From Microbacterium sp. Nx66 (GTDB taxonomy: Bacteria; Actinomycetota; Actinomycetes; Actinomycetales; Microbacteriaceae), in the NCBI RefSeq assembly GCF_904066215.1, contig NZ_LR880474.1, forward strand, positions 3,348,001 to 3,412,000: 64,000 nt of DNA. The letters are read 5' to 3'. Positions 32,041 through 42,138 of the stretch are shown in pieces (positions within the stretch are counted from its first letter, which is position 1; each line of letters starts with the position of its first letter). The notes beneath the pieces were generated by a model that was given only the letters and a program-made list of their open reading frames with translations, was not told the DNA's origin and made no database searches. The position numbers were made by a program, and so were the translations under genes.

Positions 32041-33125
32041 CGTCTCCGCAGGCGTCGGCGTCGTTCGACGCGCGTCCCCTCACCGATCCGGTCGACCCGG
32101 CCGCCGTCCGCGCCTTCACGGCGGAGCTCCGGTCCCGGCGGACGACCGGCATGGCGGTGTCGTCGATCATCGCCGTCGTAGCCGTGGCGATCGCCGGAGT
32201 CGTGCTGCTCCCGATCCTCGCCTCCGTGGTGGTGGCGCTGGCAGCGGGCAGTGGGTCCCCCGCCTCCGCGGCGATCCCGCTCGTCCTCCTGCTCCTGGTG
32301 GCGGCGGGAGTGGGTGTGCTCGTCTGGATGGGCGTCCGCAACGCGCGCACCGCTCGGTACCGCCTGCACCGGTTCGCCCAGGCCAACGGCATGACGTACG
32401 AGCCCCGCGTGGACGATCCGCCGCTCCCCGGAATGATCTTCCACCTCGGCCGTTCGCGCCTGGCCACCGACCTCGTCCGCGGAACCCACCCGCGGTTCGT
32501 GGAGTTCGGCAACTACCAGTACACGGTGCAGTCCGGGAAGAACTCGACGACGTATCGCTGGGGCTACGTCGCCGTGAAGCTGGATGTGCCCCTGCCGAAC
32601 ATCGTGCTCGACGCGAAGGGCAACAACGGCTTCGGCTCCAACCTGCCGGCATCGTTCCAGCGGGCGCAGCGTCTGTCGCTCGAGGGCGACTTCGATCAGC
32701 ACTTCACCCTGTACTGCCCCGACGGCTACGAGCAGGACGCGCTCTACCTCTTCACGCCCGACATCATGGCGCGCTTCATCGACAACGCCGCGCAGCTCGA
32801 CGTCGAGATCGTCGACGACTGGCTGTTCCTCTACACGCCCCGCCGGGCCTCCACACTCGATCCGGCGACGTGGGCCTGGCTGTTCGGAACGGTGGGCGCG
32901 TTGCTGACCAAGCTCGACCAGTGGGCGCGGTGGCGCGACGACCGCCTGGCTGCCGCGGCGACGCCCGGGGGCCACGCGCTCCCGTTCGCTCCGCCGGCGG
33001 GGATGATCACCCCACCGCCGGGGGTCGCGCCGCAGGGTCGGCGCCTCAAGCGCACGGGCACGTGGGTGCCGATCCTCGTGGTGATCGGCTTCGCGGTCTT
33101 CTGGATGCTCAGCCGCTGGAACTGA
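32037..33125 (+). CDS. Membrane protein of unknown function (DUF3137-like)
   Basis: 362 aa. Two helices near the N-terminus (about 39-70 and 78-100), a cytoplasmic domain beginning RFAQANGMTYEPRVDDPPLPGM that loosely recalls DUF3137, a Pro/Gly-rich linker (about 310-340) and one helix at the C-terminus (about 344-360). The middle contains FTLYCPDGYEQDALYLF and VEIVDDWLFLYTPR. Translationally coupled to the preceding gene. A 13-bp hairpin follows. Confidence 0.6.
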   Translation: MTSPQASASFDARPLTDPVDPAAVRAFTAELRSRRTTGMAVSSIIAVVAVAIAGVVLLPILASVVVALAAGSGSPASAAIPLVLLLLVAAGVGVLVWMGVRNARTARYRLHRFAQANGMTYEPRVDDPPLPGMIFHLGRSRLATDLVRGTHPRFVEFGNYQYTVQSGKNSTTYRWGYVAVKLDVPLPNIVLDAKGNNGFGSNLPASFQRAQRLSLEGDFDQHFTLYCPDGYEQDALYLFTPDIMARFIDNAAQLDVEIVDDWLFLYTPRRASTLDPATWAWLFGTVGALLTKLDQWARWRDDRLAAAATPGGHALPFAPPAGMITPPPGVAPQGRRLKRTGTWVPILVVIGFAVFWMLSRWN

Positions 33126-33141
33126 CGACGAGTCCGATGTG

Positions 33142-33178
33142 GGGGTGGGTGTCGTTCTGGGGAACCGACGCCCACCCC
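33142..33178 (+). terminator. Hairpin terminator after unknown gene pair
   Basis: GGGGTGGGTGTCG (33142-33154) pairs with CGACGCCCACCCC (33166-33178) with a single G-U pair, forming a 13-bp stem 16 nt after the stop. Confidence 0.75.
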
Positions 33179-33319
33179 ATCCCCCCTCGGGATCGAAAGG
33201 AATTCGACGTTCCCTCCGCATTGACGGTTCGACCGTCCCGCCCGTGGTCAGCTGGGACTGACGCTGCGTGGCGATACCCGGATGGTATACCGGCGGACGT
33301 TGCACCCGGTTGCGTTCAT

Positions 33320-33343
33320 GCGCGGGAATGCACTTTCCCGCGC
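33320..33343 (-). terminator. Hairpin terminator after glycosyltransferase gene
   Basis: GCGCGGGAA (33320-33328) and TTCCCGCGC (33335-33343) form a perfect 9-bp stem with a 6-nt loop, 5 nt beyond the glycosyltransferase stop on the minus strand. The 141 bp between this and the preceding terminator hold nothing I can identify. Confidence 0.7.
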
Positions 33344-33348
33344 GGCGG

Positions 33349-34659
33349 TCAGCGGTGCATCGAGCTGTCAGCTTCGGCCCGAGTGGCCTCCCCCGCCAGG
33401 ACCGCGTCCAGCGTCTGCCAGGCGTCCGCAGCGCGCATCGCCTCTCCGACCTGCCGTGCGCGGTCGCGGAACGTCGGCTCGACGAGCACCCGGTGCACGG
33501 CCGCGGCGACCTGTCCCGGCTTCGGCGCATTCGTCCGCAGGTTGACGCCGACGCCGGTCCACCCGACTCGGGCGGAGACCTCGACCTTGTCCTCCGTCTG
33601 ACCCGCGACCACCAGCGGGACACCCTGGGCCAGGGCCTGCTGCACCCCGCCGAAGCCGCCGTTGGTGACGAACACGTCGATCTCCGGCAGCAGCCGGTCG
33701 TAGGGCAAGTACTCGGCGACCCGGACGTTCGCCGGCAGCTCCGCACGGAGCGCGTCGACAGGACGGCCGCCGGTGGATACCACCACGAGGGCGTCGGTCG
33801 CGGCGAGCCCGGCGATCGTGGGAAGCACGAGCTGACCGAAGTCCGCGTTGGCGATGGTGCCCTGACTGACGTGGATCACGGGCCGCCGACCGTCCAGGTC
33901 GGACCACCAGTCCGGCAGCGGTGCCGTCGACGGCGCGGCCGGAAGGGGCCCGGCGAAATGCACGGACGCCGGGAGGTCAGAGCGCGGGTACTCGAACGCG
34001 GAAACGGAGAACTGCACGTACGCGTCGGCGCGGCCCGCCCAGTCCAGCACGAATCCGCCGAGATCGCGGCCGACGGCCTCGCGCGCCATGGCATCGGCCT
34101 CCTTCTGCACGCCCCCGAAGATCACGCGCTCCGCCACCAGACGTAGGAAGGCGTTGCGCACGCGTCCGAACAGCCCGGACATCGGCGTGACTCCGAGCCC
34201 GAACGGGGCTGTGTCGACGCTGCGAGCGCCGAGCGGGAAGATCCCGAGGACCACGACCGGGGGCCGCTCGGCCTTCGGCAACCGCTGCAGCAGCGCCGCA
34301 CCGACGAACAGCGGTTCGGTGAGGACCGCGTCGATGCGATTCCGCGCCAGCTCGACGCGCACGGCCTCGTGCTGAGCCCGACCCGGGCGGATGAAGAGGG
34401 TGCTCATATCGAAACGGAGCGCGGCCGCCCCGGTGAGACCTTCGCGCTCGGGGAACGCGCCGTTCGCGTCGTCGAGATCGACGTCGGCCTCCGCGGGCAG
34501 CGGGCGGAACCGGGCACCGGCCGCTGTCACCCGCTCCTCGTATCGGCTGCTCGTGAGGAAGAGGACCTCGTGCCCGCCCGCGACCAGGTGCCTGGCGACC
34601 TGCAGCAGCGGGAGCACGTGCCCGTGAGCGGGAGTGCAGGTGAGGAGGTAACGGGACAT
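33349..34659 (-). CDS. GT1-family glycosyltransferase (macrolide/UGT type)
   Basis: 436 aa, GT-B fold. The N-terminus MSRYLLTCTPAHGHVLPLL is the acceptor-side signature of this family, and the donor site shows VIHVSQGTIANADF, then VFVTNGGFGGVQQALAQGVP and GQTEDKVEVSARV. Members attach a sugar from a nucleotide donor to small hydrophobic acceptors such as macrolides, flavonoids or lipids. It is divergent from a TetR regulator, which suggests inducible detoxification by glycosylation. Confidence 0.85.
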   Translation of the reverse strand: MSRYLLTCTPAHGHVLPLLQVARHLVAGGHEVLFLTSSRYEERVTAAGARFRPLPAEADVDLDDANGAFPEREGLTGAAALRFDMSTLFIRPGRAQHEAVRVELARNRIDAVLTEPLFVGAALLQRLPKAERPPVVVLGIFPLGARSVDTAPFGLGVTPMSGLFGRVRNAFLRLVAERVIFGGVQKEADAMAREAVGRDLGGFVLDWAGRADAYVQFSVSAFEYPRSDLPASVHFAGPLPAAPSTAPLPDWWSDLDGRRPVIHVSQGTIANADFGQLVLPTIAGLAATDALVVVSTGGRPVDALRAELPANVRVAEYLPYDRLLPEIDVFVTNGGFGGVQQALAQGVPLVVAGQTEDKVEVSARVGWTGVGVNLRTNAPKPGQVAAAVHRVLVEPTFRDRARQVGEAMRAADAWQTLDAVLAGEATRAEADSSMHR

Positions 34660-34722
34660 GGCGGCTCTCTCGATAGGGTTGGTTGTACCGTTGAAGTATT
34701 CATCACCCTTTGAGGAAAGTCA

Positions 34723-35361
34723 ATGACGTCGAGTGCACGCCCCTACCGCTCCGCCCTGCGGACCCGCCAGGCCGAGGAGACCCGTGCGCGCATCGTCGCG
34801 GCGGCCGCCCGCCTGTTCGCCGCGCAGGGATACCAGGCGACGACGATCTCCGCGATCGCCAGGGAGGCCGGGGTGTCCGCGGAGACGGTGAAGACCACGG
34901 CGGCGAAGGCGGAACTGCTCATCGCCGCCTTCGAGGTCACCTTCTCCGGCTCGGAAGCCGCCGAGACCCTCGCCGACACCGAGGCCGGTTCGGGACTGAC
35001 GGCCCTGCCCGACGACGTCTTCCTGGACGCCGTCATCACGCAGATCGGCGCCGCGAACGAGCGCGGGCATGCCCTCTGGACGGTCCTCCTGGGCGCGGCG
35101 CTCTCCGACCCGGTCGTCGATGCCGCCCTGCAGCGCATCCTCGCGAACCGGGCGGCGGACTACCGGGGGTTCGCGGCGGAACTGCAGCGCCGGGGCATCG
35201 TCGACTCGGACCACGACGGCGACGCCCTCGCCGACGTGCTGTCGTTCTTGCTCTCACCGGAGAGCCACCAGCAGCTCGTCGTGCAGTCCGGCTGGTCGCC
35301 GGACCGCTACCGCTCCTGGCTGCGGAGTGCTGTGCTCGCCGCGGCCTCTCCGTCGGCGTGA
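34723..35361 (+). CDS. TetR-family regulator
   Basis: 212 aa. The HTH (about 15-61) reads TRARIVAAAARLFAAQGYQA and AIAREAGVSAETVKTT; the C-terminal part is a variable helical ligand domain. It lies 63 bp from the divergent glycosyltransferase and probably represses it. The gap contains GGTTGGTTGTACC but no long perfect palindrome that I can point to. Confidence 0.88.
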   Translation: MTSSARPYRSALRTRQAEETRARIVAAAARLFAAQGYQATTISAIAREAGVSAETVKTTAAKAELLIAAFEVTFSGSEAAETLADTEAGSGLTALPDDVFLDAVITQIGAANERGHALWTVLLGAALSDPVVDAALQRILANRAADYRGFAAELQRRGIVDSDHDGDALADVLSFLLSPESHQQLVVQSGWSPDRYRSWLRSAVLAAASPSA

Positions 35362-35385
35362 CGACGAGGTCGGCGAGGACATTCG

Positions 35386-35415
35386 TTGACCGAATCGTCA
35401 GCCAACGCGTAACGT
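35386..35415 (+). promoter_or_regulatory. Leaderless promoter of small membrane protein
   Basis: TTGACC (35386-35391) and TAACGT (35410-35415) are 18 bp apart, and the ATG at 35423 follows 7 nt after the -10 box, so the transcript should begin at or near the start codon. This decides in favour of 35423 over the GTG at 35414, which overlaps the -10 box. Confidence 0.6.
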
Positions 35416-35422
35416 GCTACTC

Positions 35423-35851
35423 ATGCGCATCAGGACACCGACCGCCAAGGTCGGGTATCTGCTCGTCGTCATCGTCGGGATCATGCTCACCGTCGTACCG
35501 CTCACGGTCCTCAGGTTCGAACTCGGATTCGTGTGGGCCACCGTGGTTATCGTGGCGGCCGTCGTCGTGGCGGCACGAACGTTCCGTAGCCCCGGAGAGT
35601 CGGACGCCCCACGCCCCTGGTGGAAGATGACCAGCACACGAGGGAGCGGAATCCTCCTCAGCGCAATGTTCTTGATCCAAGGGATCATGGCCTCCTTCGG
35701 AGCATTCGCTTCACCGAGTCCGATGCTGGCCGTGATCGGTGGCCTGGTGGCGCTCGCAGTGGCAGCTCTCTACCTGAACTCCGCAGTCCGGGTCCAGAGC
35801 ACTCGGGTGCCGTCGCTGCCAGAGAGCTCCAGGCCGAAGCTCTCCCCCTGA
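35423..35851 (+). CDS. Four-helix membrane protein, unknown function
   Basis: 142 aa with helices at about 11-28, 34-52, 76-95 and 100-122. A Pro/Trp-rich cytoplasmic loop (SPGESDAPRPWWK) joins the halves. No family recognised. The codon usage is slightly less GC-biased than neighbouring genes. Convergent with arsC at 31 nt. Confidence 0.6.
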   Translation: MRIRTPTAKVGYLLVVIVGIMLTVVPLTVLRFELGFVWATVVIVAAVVVAARTFRSPGESDAPRPWWKMTSTRGSGILLSAMFLIQGIMASFGAFASPSPMLAVIGGLVALAVAALYLNSAVRVQSTRVPSLPESSRPKLSP

Positions 35852-35882
35852 CAGGTGCTCGACGGGGCCGGCTGAGCGCCGG

Positions 35883-36287
35883 TCAGAGCAGCTCGGCCAC
35901 GAGGGTCTCGATGCGGCCGCGGATATCGTCGCGGATCGGCCGGACGGCATCGATTCCCTGACCGGCGGGGTCATCGAGCACCCAGTCCTCATAGCGCGTG
36001 CCGGGGAAGAACGGGCACGCGTCACCGCAGCCCATCGTGATCACGACGTCCGACGCCTGCACGGCCTCGGTCGTGAGCACCTTCGGCTGCTCGGCCGTGA
36101 TGTCGATGCCGAGCTCCCCCATCGCCGCCACCGCGACGGGGTTGATCTCGGCAGCGGGCATCGACCCGGCGGAGCGCACCTCGATGCGGTCGCCGGCGAG
36201 GTGCCGGAGGAAGCCGGCGGCCATCTGCGAGCGCCCCGCGTTGTGGACGCAGACGAAGAGGACGGAGGGTCGGTGCGGTGCGTTCAC
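35883..36287 (-). CDS. arsC: Arsenate reductase, low-molecular-weight phosphatase type
   Basis: 134 aa. The P-loop CVHNAGRS (C13 to S20, CX5R) and the catalytic Asp in WVLDDPAG mark the LMW-PTP fold. C87 and C91 (MGCGDACPFFPG) are the redox cysteines of thioredoxin-linked ArsC. It reduces arsenate to arsenite for export. No arsenite pump or ArsR lies beside it, so it works with genes elsewhere. A 59-bp element follows its start on the upstream side. Confidence 0.93.
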   Translation of the reverse strand: MNAPHRPSVLFVCVHNAGRSQMAAGFLRHLAGDRIEVRSAGSMPAAEINPVAVAAMGELGIDITAEQPKVLTTEAVQASDVVITMGCGDACPFFPGTRYEDWVLDDPAGQGIDAVRPIRDDIRGRIETLVAELL

Positions 36288-36307
36288 GATGGGGCCAGCG
36301 TATCCCG

Positions 36308-36366
36308 TTCGAGTCGCTTGATTGGCTGCATCTCCGGCCGAAATGGGACCAATCGGGCGATTCGAA
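36308..36366. repeat. 59-bp palindromic intergenic element, copy A3
   Basis: Arms TTCGAGTCGCTTGATTGG (36308-36325) and CCAATCGGGCGATTCGAA (36349-36366). The three differences between the arms mostly remain G-U pairable, which hints at selection on RNA structure. It ends 2 nt from the stop codon of the minus-strand lipoprotein gene. Confidence 0.88.
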
Positions 36367-36368
36367 AG

Positions 36369-37114
36369 TCAGTACCCGTGCTCCACGGCGAAGTCGCGCA
36401 GGACGCCGTCGGTGCCGCCGCCGAGGAAGGTCGAGGTCTGCAGGGTCACCGTGTCGGTGAAGCCGTCGGGGCCCGGCACCGTGATCTCCAGCGGATACGT
36501 ACCGCCGAACGCGGGGATCCGCGGCACCTCATCGCCATCCGCGAGAGCCCGGGCCGCGAGGAACGCCGCGCTGACGTCCACCCTGTGGATGCGGTACACC
36601 GTGTCGGCCGGGAGCAGCTCGACGCCGCTCGCGTCCAGCCCGAAGTCGTCCTCGGAGGTCACGATGGCGTAAGCGTCCGCCCCCCGTTCGCCGGTCCGTC
36701 GGAGCTCGACCGTGCGGTGTGCTCGGCGCCCGCCATCTCGTAGGTGACCGTCGCGGTGCCGGTCTCCCCGTCCTCTGCCGCCGTCACGTCGTCGACGGAG
36801 AGGATCTTCGGCCGGTCCTCGATCTGCGTGTAGACGCCACTCGGCGTGAGCAGCAACGCCAACGGCTGCTCGAGATCCATGGCGGGGTGGAGCTCGTCGG
36901 CTGCGCCCTTCTCGTCTCCCGCGGCGAGGAGAGCGAAGATGAGTTCCGTGGAGGACCGCACGCCGTCCACCGCCGAGAAGTGGTCGACGTCGGTGGACGA
37001 GGGCGTCGGGGACGGTGGGGCGACGGGCGTGCAACCCCCCACTGCCAGGGCCAGAACCACGGCCGGGGCCAGGACGATCGGCAGGCGTCTCCTCGGAGAT
37101 CGGGACGAGCTCAT
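36369..37114 (-). pseudogene. Lipoprotein gene with frame disruption
   Basis: The N-terminal part, from ATG 37114 (GAGG site upstream), encodes a lipoprotein signal peptide with lipobox ALAVGGC and a domain containing VDGVRSSTELIFALLAAGDE. This frame stops at 36659. The natural continuation, TVELRRTGERGADAYAIVTS through to FAVEHGY, is in another minus-strand frame that runs without a stop from there to 36369. Adding one base near 36712-36718, or one G to the six-G run at about 36680-36685, would give one protein of about 248 aa. It may be a real inactivating mutation, a phase-variable homopolymer or a sequencing error. Confidence 0.7.
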
Positions 37115-37240
37115 GTGCACCTCGGATCGGACTCGGCGTCGTGGCCGGCCTGCCGCGGCACGGCTCCCGAGCCTGCGGAAGGGCATCGGCGTTGATCAAC
37201 ACCGCGCCATCGCTCCCCTACGAACCGCAGGCATGGCGTC

Positions 37241-37630
37241 TCAGGCCAGGCCGAGGCCCGCCAGCTCGGCGGGGTCGAGCATCCGCGACCGGATGAGGAA
37301 CCGCATCCCCGTGGGGCCCTCGACGCTGAACCCGGCGCCGCGTCCCGGCACGACATCGATGGTGAGGTGCGTGAACTTCCAGTACTCGAACTGCGAGGCC
37401 GACATGTAGACCTCGACCGGATCGTCGAGCCCGACGTCGAGGGTGCCGAGGAGCACGTCGCCGGGACCGGTGAGGAACATCCCCACGGGGTAGCACATGG
37501 GGGCGGAGCCGTCGCAGCAGCCGCCGGACTGGTGGAACATGAGCGGCCCGTGCTGCGCGGTGAGTTCGCGGACGAGCGCGGCGGCGGGGTCGGTCACCGC
37601 GACGCGGGCGGGCGTGGTCTGACTGACCAT
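37241..37630 (-). CDS. DUF779 protein
   Basis: 129 aa. HQSGGCCDGSAPMCYPVG with paired cysteines, SQFEYWKFTHLTIDVVPGRG and the GMRFLIRSRML ending are DUF779 hallmarks. The family is almost always next to an aldehyde dehydrogenase of the ExaC type, as here (70 nt downstream of it), and has been suggested to assist that enzyme. The exact role is unknown. Confidence 0.9.
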   Translation of the reverse strand: MVSQTTPARVAVTDPAAALVRELTAQHGPLMFHQSGGCCDGSAPMCYPVGMFLTGPGDVLLGTLDVGLDDPVEVYMSASQFEYWKFTHLTIDVVPGRGAGFSVEGPTGMRFLIRSRMLDPAELAGLGLA

Positions 37631-37700
37631 GGGACTCCTTCCGGAATGCCGAGTGCCGGACGGCGCGGCGAGCGCCGCCCGTCACCCGGGCTCGGGCGGA

Positions 37701-39251
<1,551 letters not shown>

Positions 39252-39362
39252 GGGGTCTCCTTCGACGGGGGCGCCGCGGCGTCGATGCCGCGGTGTTCCC
39301 TCGACGCTAGGCCGCTCCCCGTTGCACTCCCGATGCGCAACGTTGCAGCCGGTTGCGCCCCG

Positions 39363-39421
39363 TTCGAATCGCTCACCTGGCTACATCCGCGGCCGAAATG
39401 GCACCAATCGGGCGATTCGAA
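39363..39421. repeat. 59-bp palindromic intergenic element, copy A4
   Basis: Arms TTCGAATCGCTCACCTGG (39363-39380) and CCAATCGGGCGATTCGAA (39404-39421). It directly abuts the stop codon (39422-39424) of the minus-strand GAF regulator and is about 110 nt upstream of the aldehyde dehydrogenase start. The right arm is identical to that of copy A3. Confidence 0.9.
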
Positions 39422-40744
39422 TCAGCCGAGGCGCTCGATCCGCGTCACGAGACCGGCACGACGCGGCGAGCGCGCCGGCAGCATCTCCAGCGCGAGCCGC
39501 AGCACCTCCGCGTCCTCGCTCCCCTCGGGGGTGTCCGCATAGGCGAGCAGCACGTCCAGACTCGCCCCCGACAGCATCACCTCCCGCAGCGCCGCACGGA
39601 CCGAATCGCGGAACTCCTCGACGCCGGGCGAAGTCGAATCCGGCAGCACCGGCCCCCGGTAGGCCGTCAGCGCGACCCGGTGGGCGCCGCGATCAAGGAG
39701 GGACAGCACGTCCTGAGCATCGGTCTCCAGCGGCACCGGAAGGCGATACGGGCGGGACTCCGGCACGAGATCCGGGGCCGCCCGCTCCAGGACCTTGCGC
39801 AGGCGCACCATCTCCGGCCGCAGGGTGTCCGGCGAGACCCCGGGACCGTAGACGAGCTCCGCGAGCCGGTCGGCGGAGAGGCCCTGGCGGTGCACGGCCA
39901 GCATCAGGAGGATGGCCGCGTGCCGGGCGCTGAGCTCGGTGACGGCCTCCTCGTGTGCCGACGCGGTCTCCAACCGGGCACGGTCGCGTCCGAGCACCTG
40001 CAGTCGCGCGCGAGCGAGGGGTTCCGGCGGGGTCCTGCCCGGCAGGCGTCGAGCCGGAGGCTCCGCTCGTCGCTGCAGCCGCGCCACGAGGAGCTCGGAC
40101 TCGACCGCCCGCGCCGTCGCGTCGACGAGCAGTCGCGCCTGCGGGGTCACCACTTCGGGTCCGCCGGTGATGTCGATCACGCCGAGGACCCGCTGCGTCT
40201 CCGGGTCGCGCACGGGCGCCGCACTGCACGACCACGGGTGCACCAGGCGGTTGTAGTGCTCGGCCCCACGGATCTGCACCGACCGCTCCAGGGCGAGCGC
40301 CGTGCCCGGGGCGCTCGTGCCGACGGCGTCCTCCGCCCAGTTCGCGCCGGCGACGAACCCCATGCCCTCGGTGAGGGACCGGAGCTGCGCATCGCCCTCG
40401 ATCCACAGCAGGCGCCCTGCCTGATCTCCGACGGCGATCACGACCCCCGAGTCCTCGGAGTCGCCGGGAAGCAGCAGCGCGCGGATCATCTCCATCGCGG
40501 AGGCGAGCGGGTGAGTCAGACGATAGGCGTCGAGCTCGTCCTCGAACAGGTCGAGCGGTGGCAGCGCCTCCGGACCGACACGGCGGTGCCAGGACCGCTC
40601 CCACGACTCCCGCACGAGTGGCCGCACCTCGCGGAGGCGGTGGTCGTCGAGATTGCCGGCGATGAGCTCCTCGTGCGCACGCTCGACGAGGAGGCGAGAC
40701 GCCGTCGGCGACGCCTCCCGCGGATCGTGCCACGTCGCAGACAC
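39422..40744 (-). CDS. GAF-domain transcriptional regulator of aldehyde dehydrogenase
   Basis: 440 aa. The N-terminal third (about 30-80) is the helical segment seen before GAF in AcoR-like proteins (RESWERSWHRRV). The GAF domain (about 85-225) has MGFVAGANWAEDAVGTSAPG, VQIRGAEHYNRLVHPWSCSAAP and VLGVIDITGG. AcoR proteins then carry a sigma54 AAA domain, but here a winged-helix-like segment follows instead (about 285-330, ELSARHAAILLMLAVHRQGL then PEMVRLRKVL), typical of actinobacteria. It sits upstream of the aldehyde dehydrogenase and DUF779 genes and probably controls them. Confidence 0.85.
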   Translation of the reverse strand: MSATWHDPREASPTASRLLVERAHEELIAGNLDDHRLREVRPLVRESWERSWHRRVGPEALPPLDLFEDELDAYRLTHPLASAMEMIRALLLPGDSEDSGVVIAVGDQAGRLLWIEGDAQLRSLTEGMGFVAGANWAEDAVGTSAPGTALALERSVQIRGAEHYNRLVHPWSCSAAPVRDPETQRVLGVIDITGGPEVVTPQARLLVDATARAVESELLVARLQRRAEPPARRLPGRTPPEPLARARLQVLGRDRARLETASAHEEAVTELSARHAAILLMLAVHRQGLSADRLAELVYGPGVSPDTLRPEMVRLRKVLERAAPDLVPESRPYRLPVPLETDAQDVLSLLDRGAHRVALTAYRGPVLPDSTSPGVEEFRDSVRAALREVMLSGASLDVLLAYADTPEGSEDAEVLRLALEMLPARSPRRAGLVTRIERLG

Positions 40745-40826
40745 GCGTTCTCCGTTTCTGGAGTCGAGAGCGTGCCCTCAGTGTACGAGCAGGATCGACC
40801 GGGCGGAACAGCGGCCGCGGCAGTGG

Positions 40827-41393
40827 TCAGGGCAACAGCCCGGCCACGAGATCGTCGATCACCTCGTCGGTCGAGGTCTCCGGGTCGATCGGCGTGGTGA
40901 GCCGGTCGAGCAGCAGACCGTCGATCGCGTAGTGGAACAGGGCGATCTCGCGCCGCCCTCCCGGGAGGCCCGCGGCGACGTTGAAGGCGACGTCCGCGTC
41001 GAAGCCGGCCCGCTGCCAGGCGCCGAGCACGGCGGCGAGCTCGGGACGACGGGCGCTCTCGAGCCGCAGGGCGAACAGTGCGAGGGTGACGTCGCGGTCG
41101 GCCGTGAGGCGACGCACGATATCCCGGATGTAGTCGGCGAACAGCTGGCGGCTCGGCGCGATCGCCGCGCGATGCTCCAAGTCCTCGGGCGTCGGAGCCA
41201 GACGTTCCCCGATGCGGTCGACGAGACCCTCGATCAGCGCGCCCCTGCTGCGGAAATAGTTCGAGGTCGTCCCCGCGGGGACCTGCGCCTCGGCGTCGAC
41301 CGCTCGATGCGTGAGCCCCCGCGAACCTTCGCGGGCGAGCACGGCCAGCCCGGCGTCCGCGAGCTGGCGTCGACGCGGCTCGTTCCTCACCAT
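40827..41393 (-). CDS. TetR-family regulator
   Basis: 188 aa. The HTH region (about 8-55) includes RRQLADAGLAVLAREGSRGL and AEAQVPAGTTSNYFRSRGAL; the ligand domain is helical. Divergent from a RibD-like reductase gene, with a long nested inverted repeat between them that is probably its operator. Confidence 0.9.
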   Translation of the reverse strand: MVRNEPRRRQLADAGLAVLAREGSRGLTHRAVDAEAQVPAGTTSNYFRSRGALIEGLVDRIGERLAPTPEDLEHRAAIAPSRQLFADYIRDIVRRLTADRDVTLALFALRLESARRPELAAVLGAWQRAGFDADVAFNVAAGLPGGRREIALFHYAIDGLLLDRLTTPIDPETSTDEVIDDLVAGLLP

Positions 41394-41409
41394 GCCGCCA
41401 CCCTAGCGC

Positions 41410-41455
41410 AATCACTACGACTGTTGTACTCTCAACCGCAACAGATGTAGTGATT
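41410..41455. promoter_or_regulatory. Nested dyad operator between TetR and reductase genes
   Basis: AATCACTAC (41410-41418) and GTAGTGATT (41447-41455) are exact inverse copies; inside them CTGTTG (41421-41426) and CAACAG (41439-41444) also match. The 46-bp dyad occupies most of the 70-bp gap and ends 8 nt before the reductase ATG, so a TetR dimer pair bound here would block both genes. Confidence 0.7.
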
Positions 41456-41463
41456 GGAGAATC

Positions 41464-42033
41464 ATGCGAGACCTCGTGTACTACGTCGCGGTGACCCTGG
41501 ACGGATTCATCGCCGGTCCGAATGGGGAGTTCGACGCCTTCCTCGTCGAAGGCGATCACATGGACGGCATCAACGCGCGCTTCGCCGACACCCTGCCGAC
41601 CGTGGCCGCCGAAGCCCTCGGCATCCCGCAGCGCAACGACGTGTTCGACACGGTGCTGATGGGCGGGAACACCTACGAGGTGGGCGGGCTCCCCAGTCCC
41701 TACCGGCACCTGCGGCAGATCGTCTTCAGCCGCACCCGCACAGCCGAGGCCGAGAACCTCGAGGTGACGGCGGAGGATCCGGTGGAGGTCGTGCGGCGGC
41801 TGAAGCAGGAGGAGGGCGGCGCGATCTGGCTGTGCGGCGGCGGGGCCCTCGCGGCGACGTTGGCCGACGAGATCGACCGGCTCGTCCTGAAGCGGCAGCC
41901 GTTGCTCTTCGGCTCGGGAATCCCCCTCTTCGGCGACCGCCCGTACCGCCCGGAGCGGTTCGATGCGGTGGAGACGACTCCCTATGAATCGGGCGTCGTG
42001 GTGACCGAGTACGTGCGTCGGCGCAGGGAGTGA
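41464..42033 (+). CDS. Dihydrofolate reductase-like (RibD C-terminal) protein
   Basis: 189 aa. The opening RDLVYYVAVTLDGFIAGPNG and the later EEGGAIWLCGGGALAATL loop are the NADPH-binding signatures of the RibD_C/YwjB family, related to dihydrofolate reductase and pyrimidine reductase. The substrate is unknown. It is under likely control of the divergent TetR gene. Confidence 0.88.
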   Translation: MRDLVYYVAVTLDGFIAGPNGEFDAFLVEGDHMDGINARFADTLPTVAAEALGIPQRNDVFDTVLMGGNTYEVGGLPSPYRHLRQIVFSRTRTAEAENLEVTAEDPVEVVRRLKQEEGGAIWLCGGGALAATLADEIDRLVLKRQPLLFGSGIPLFGDRPYRPERFDAVETTPYESGVVVTEYVRRRRE

Positions 42034-42138
42034 TCCCGCCGTCATCGGGTGCCTAGCCGGTCGAGGCCCGGATGGCAATACCGTTCTCGAATCCGTTCCC
42101 GGTTCCTATCGTGGTCCCATCACGAGTCAGGAGGCGCC

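Noticed and set aside
36659..36730. Programmed ribosomal frameshift in the lipoprotein gene
   Set aside because: No slippery heptamer followed by a stable pseudoknot is evident at the transition; mutation or sequencing error is simpler.
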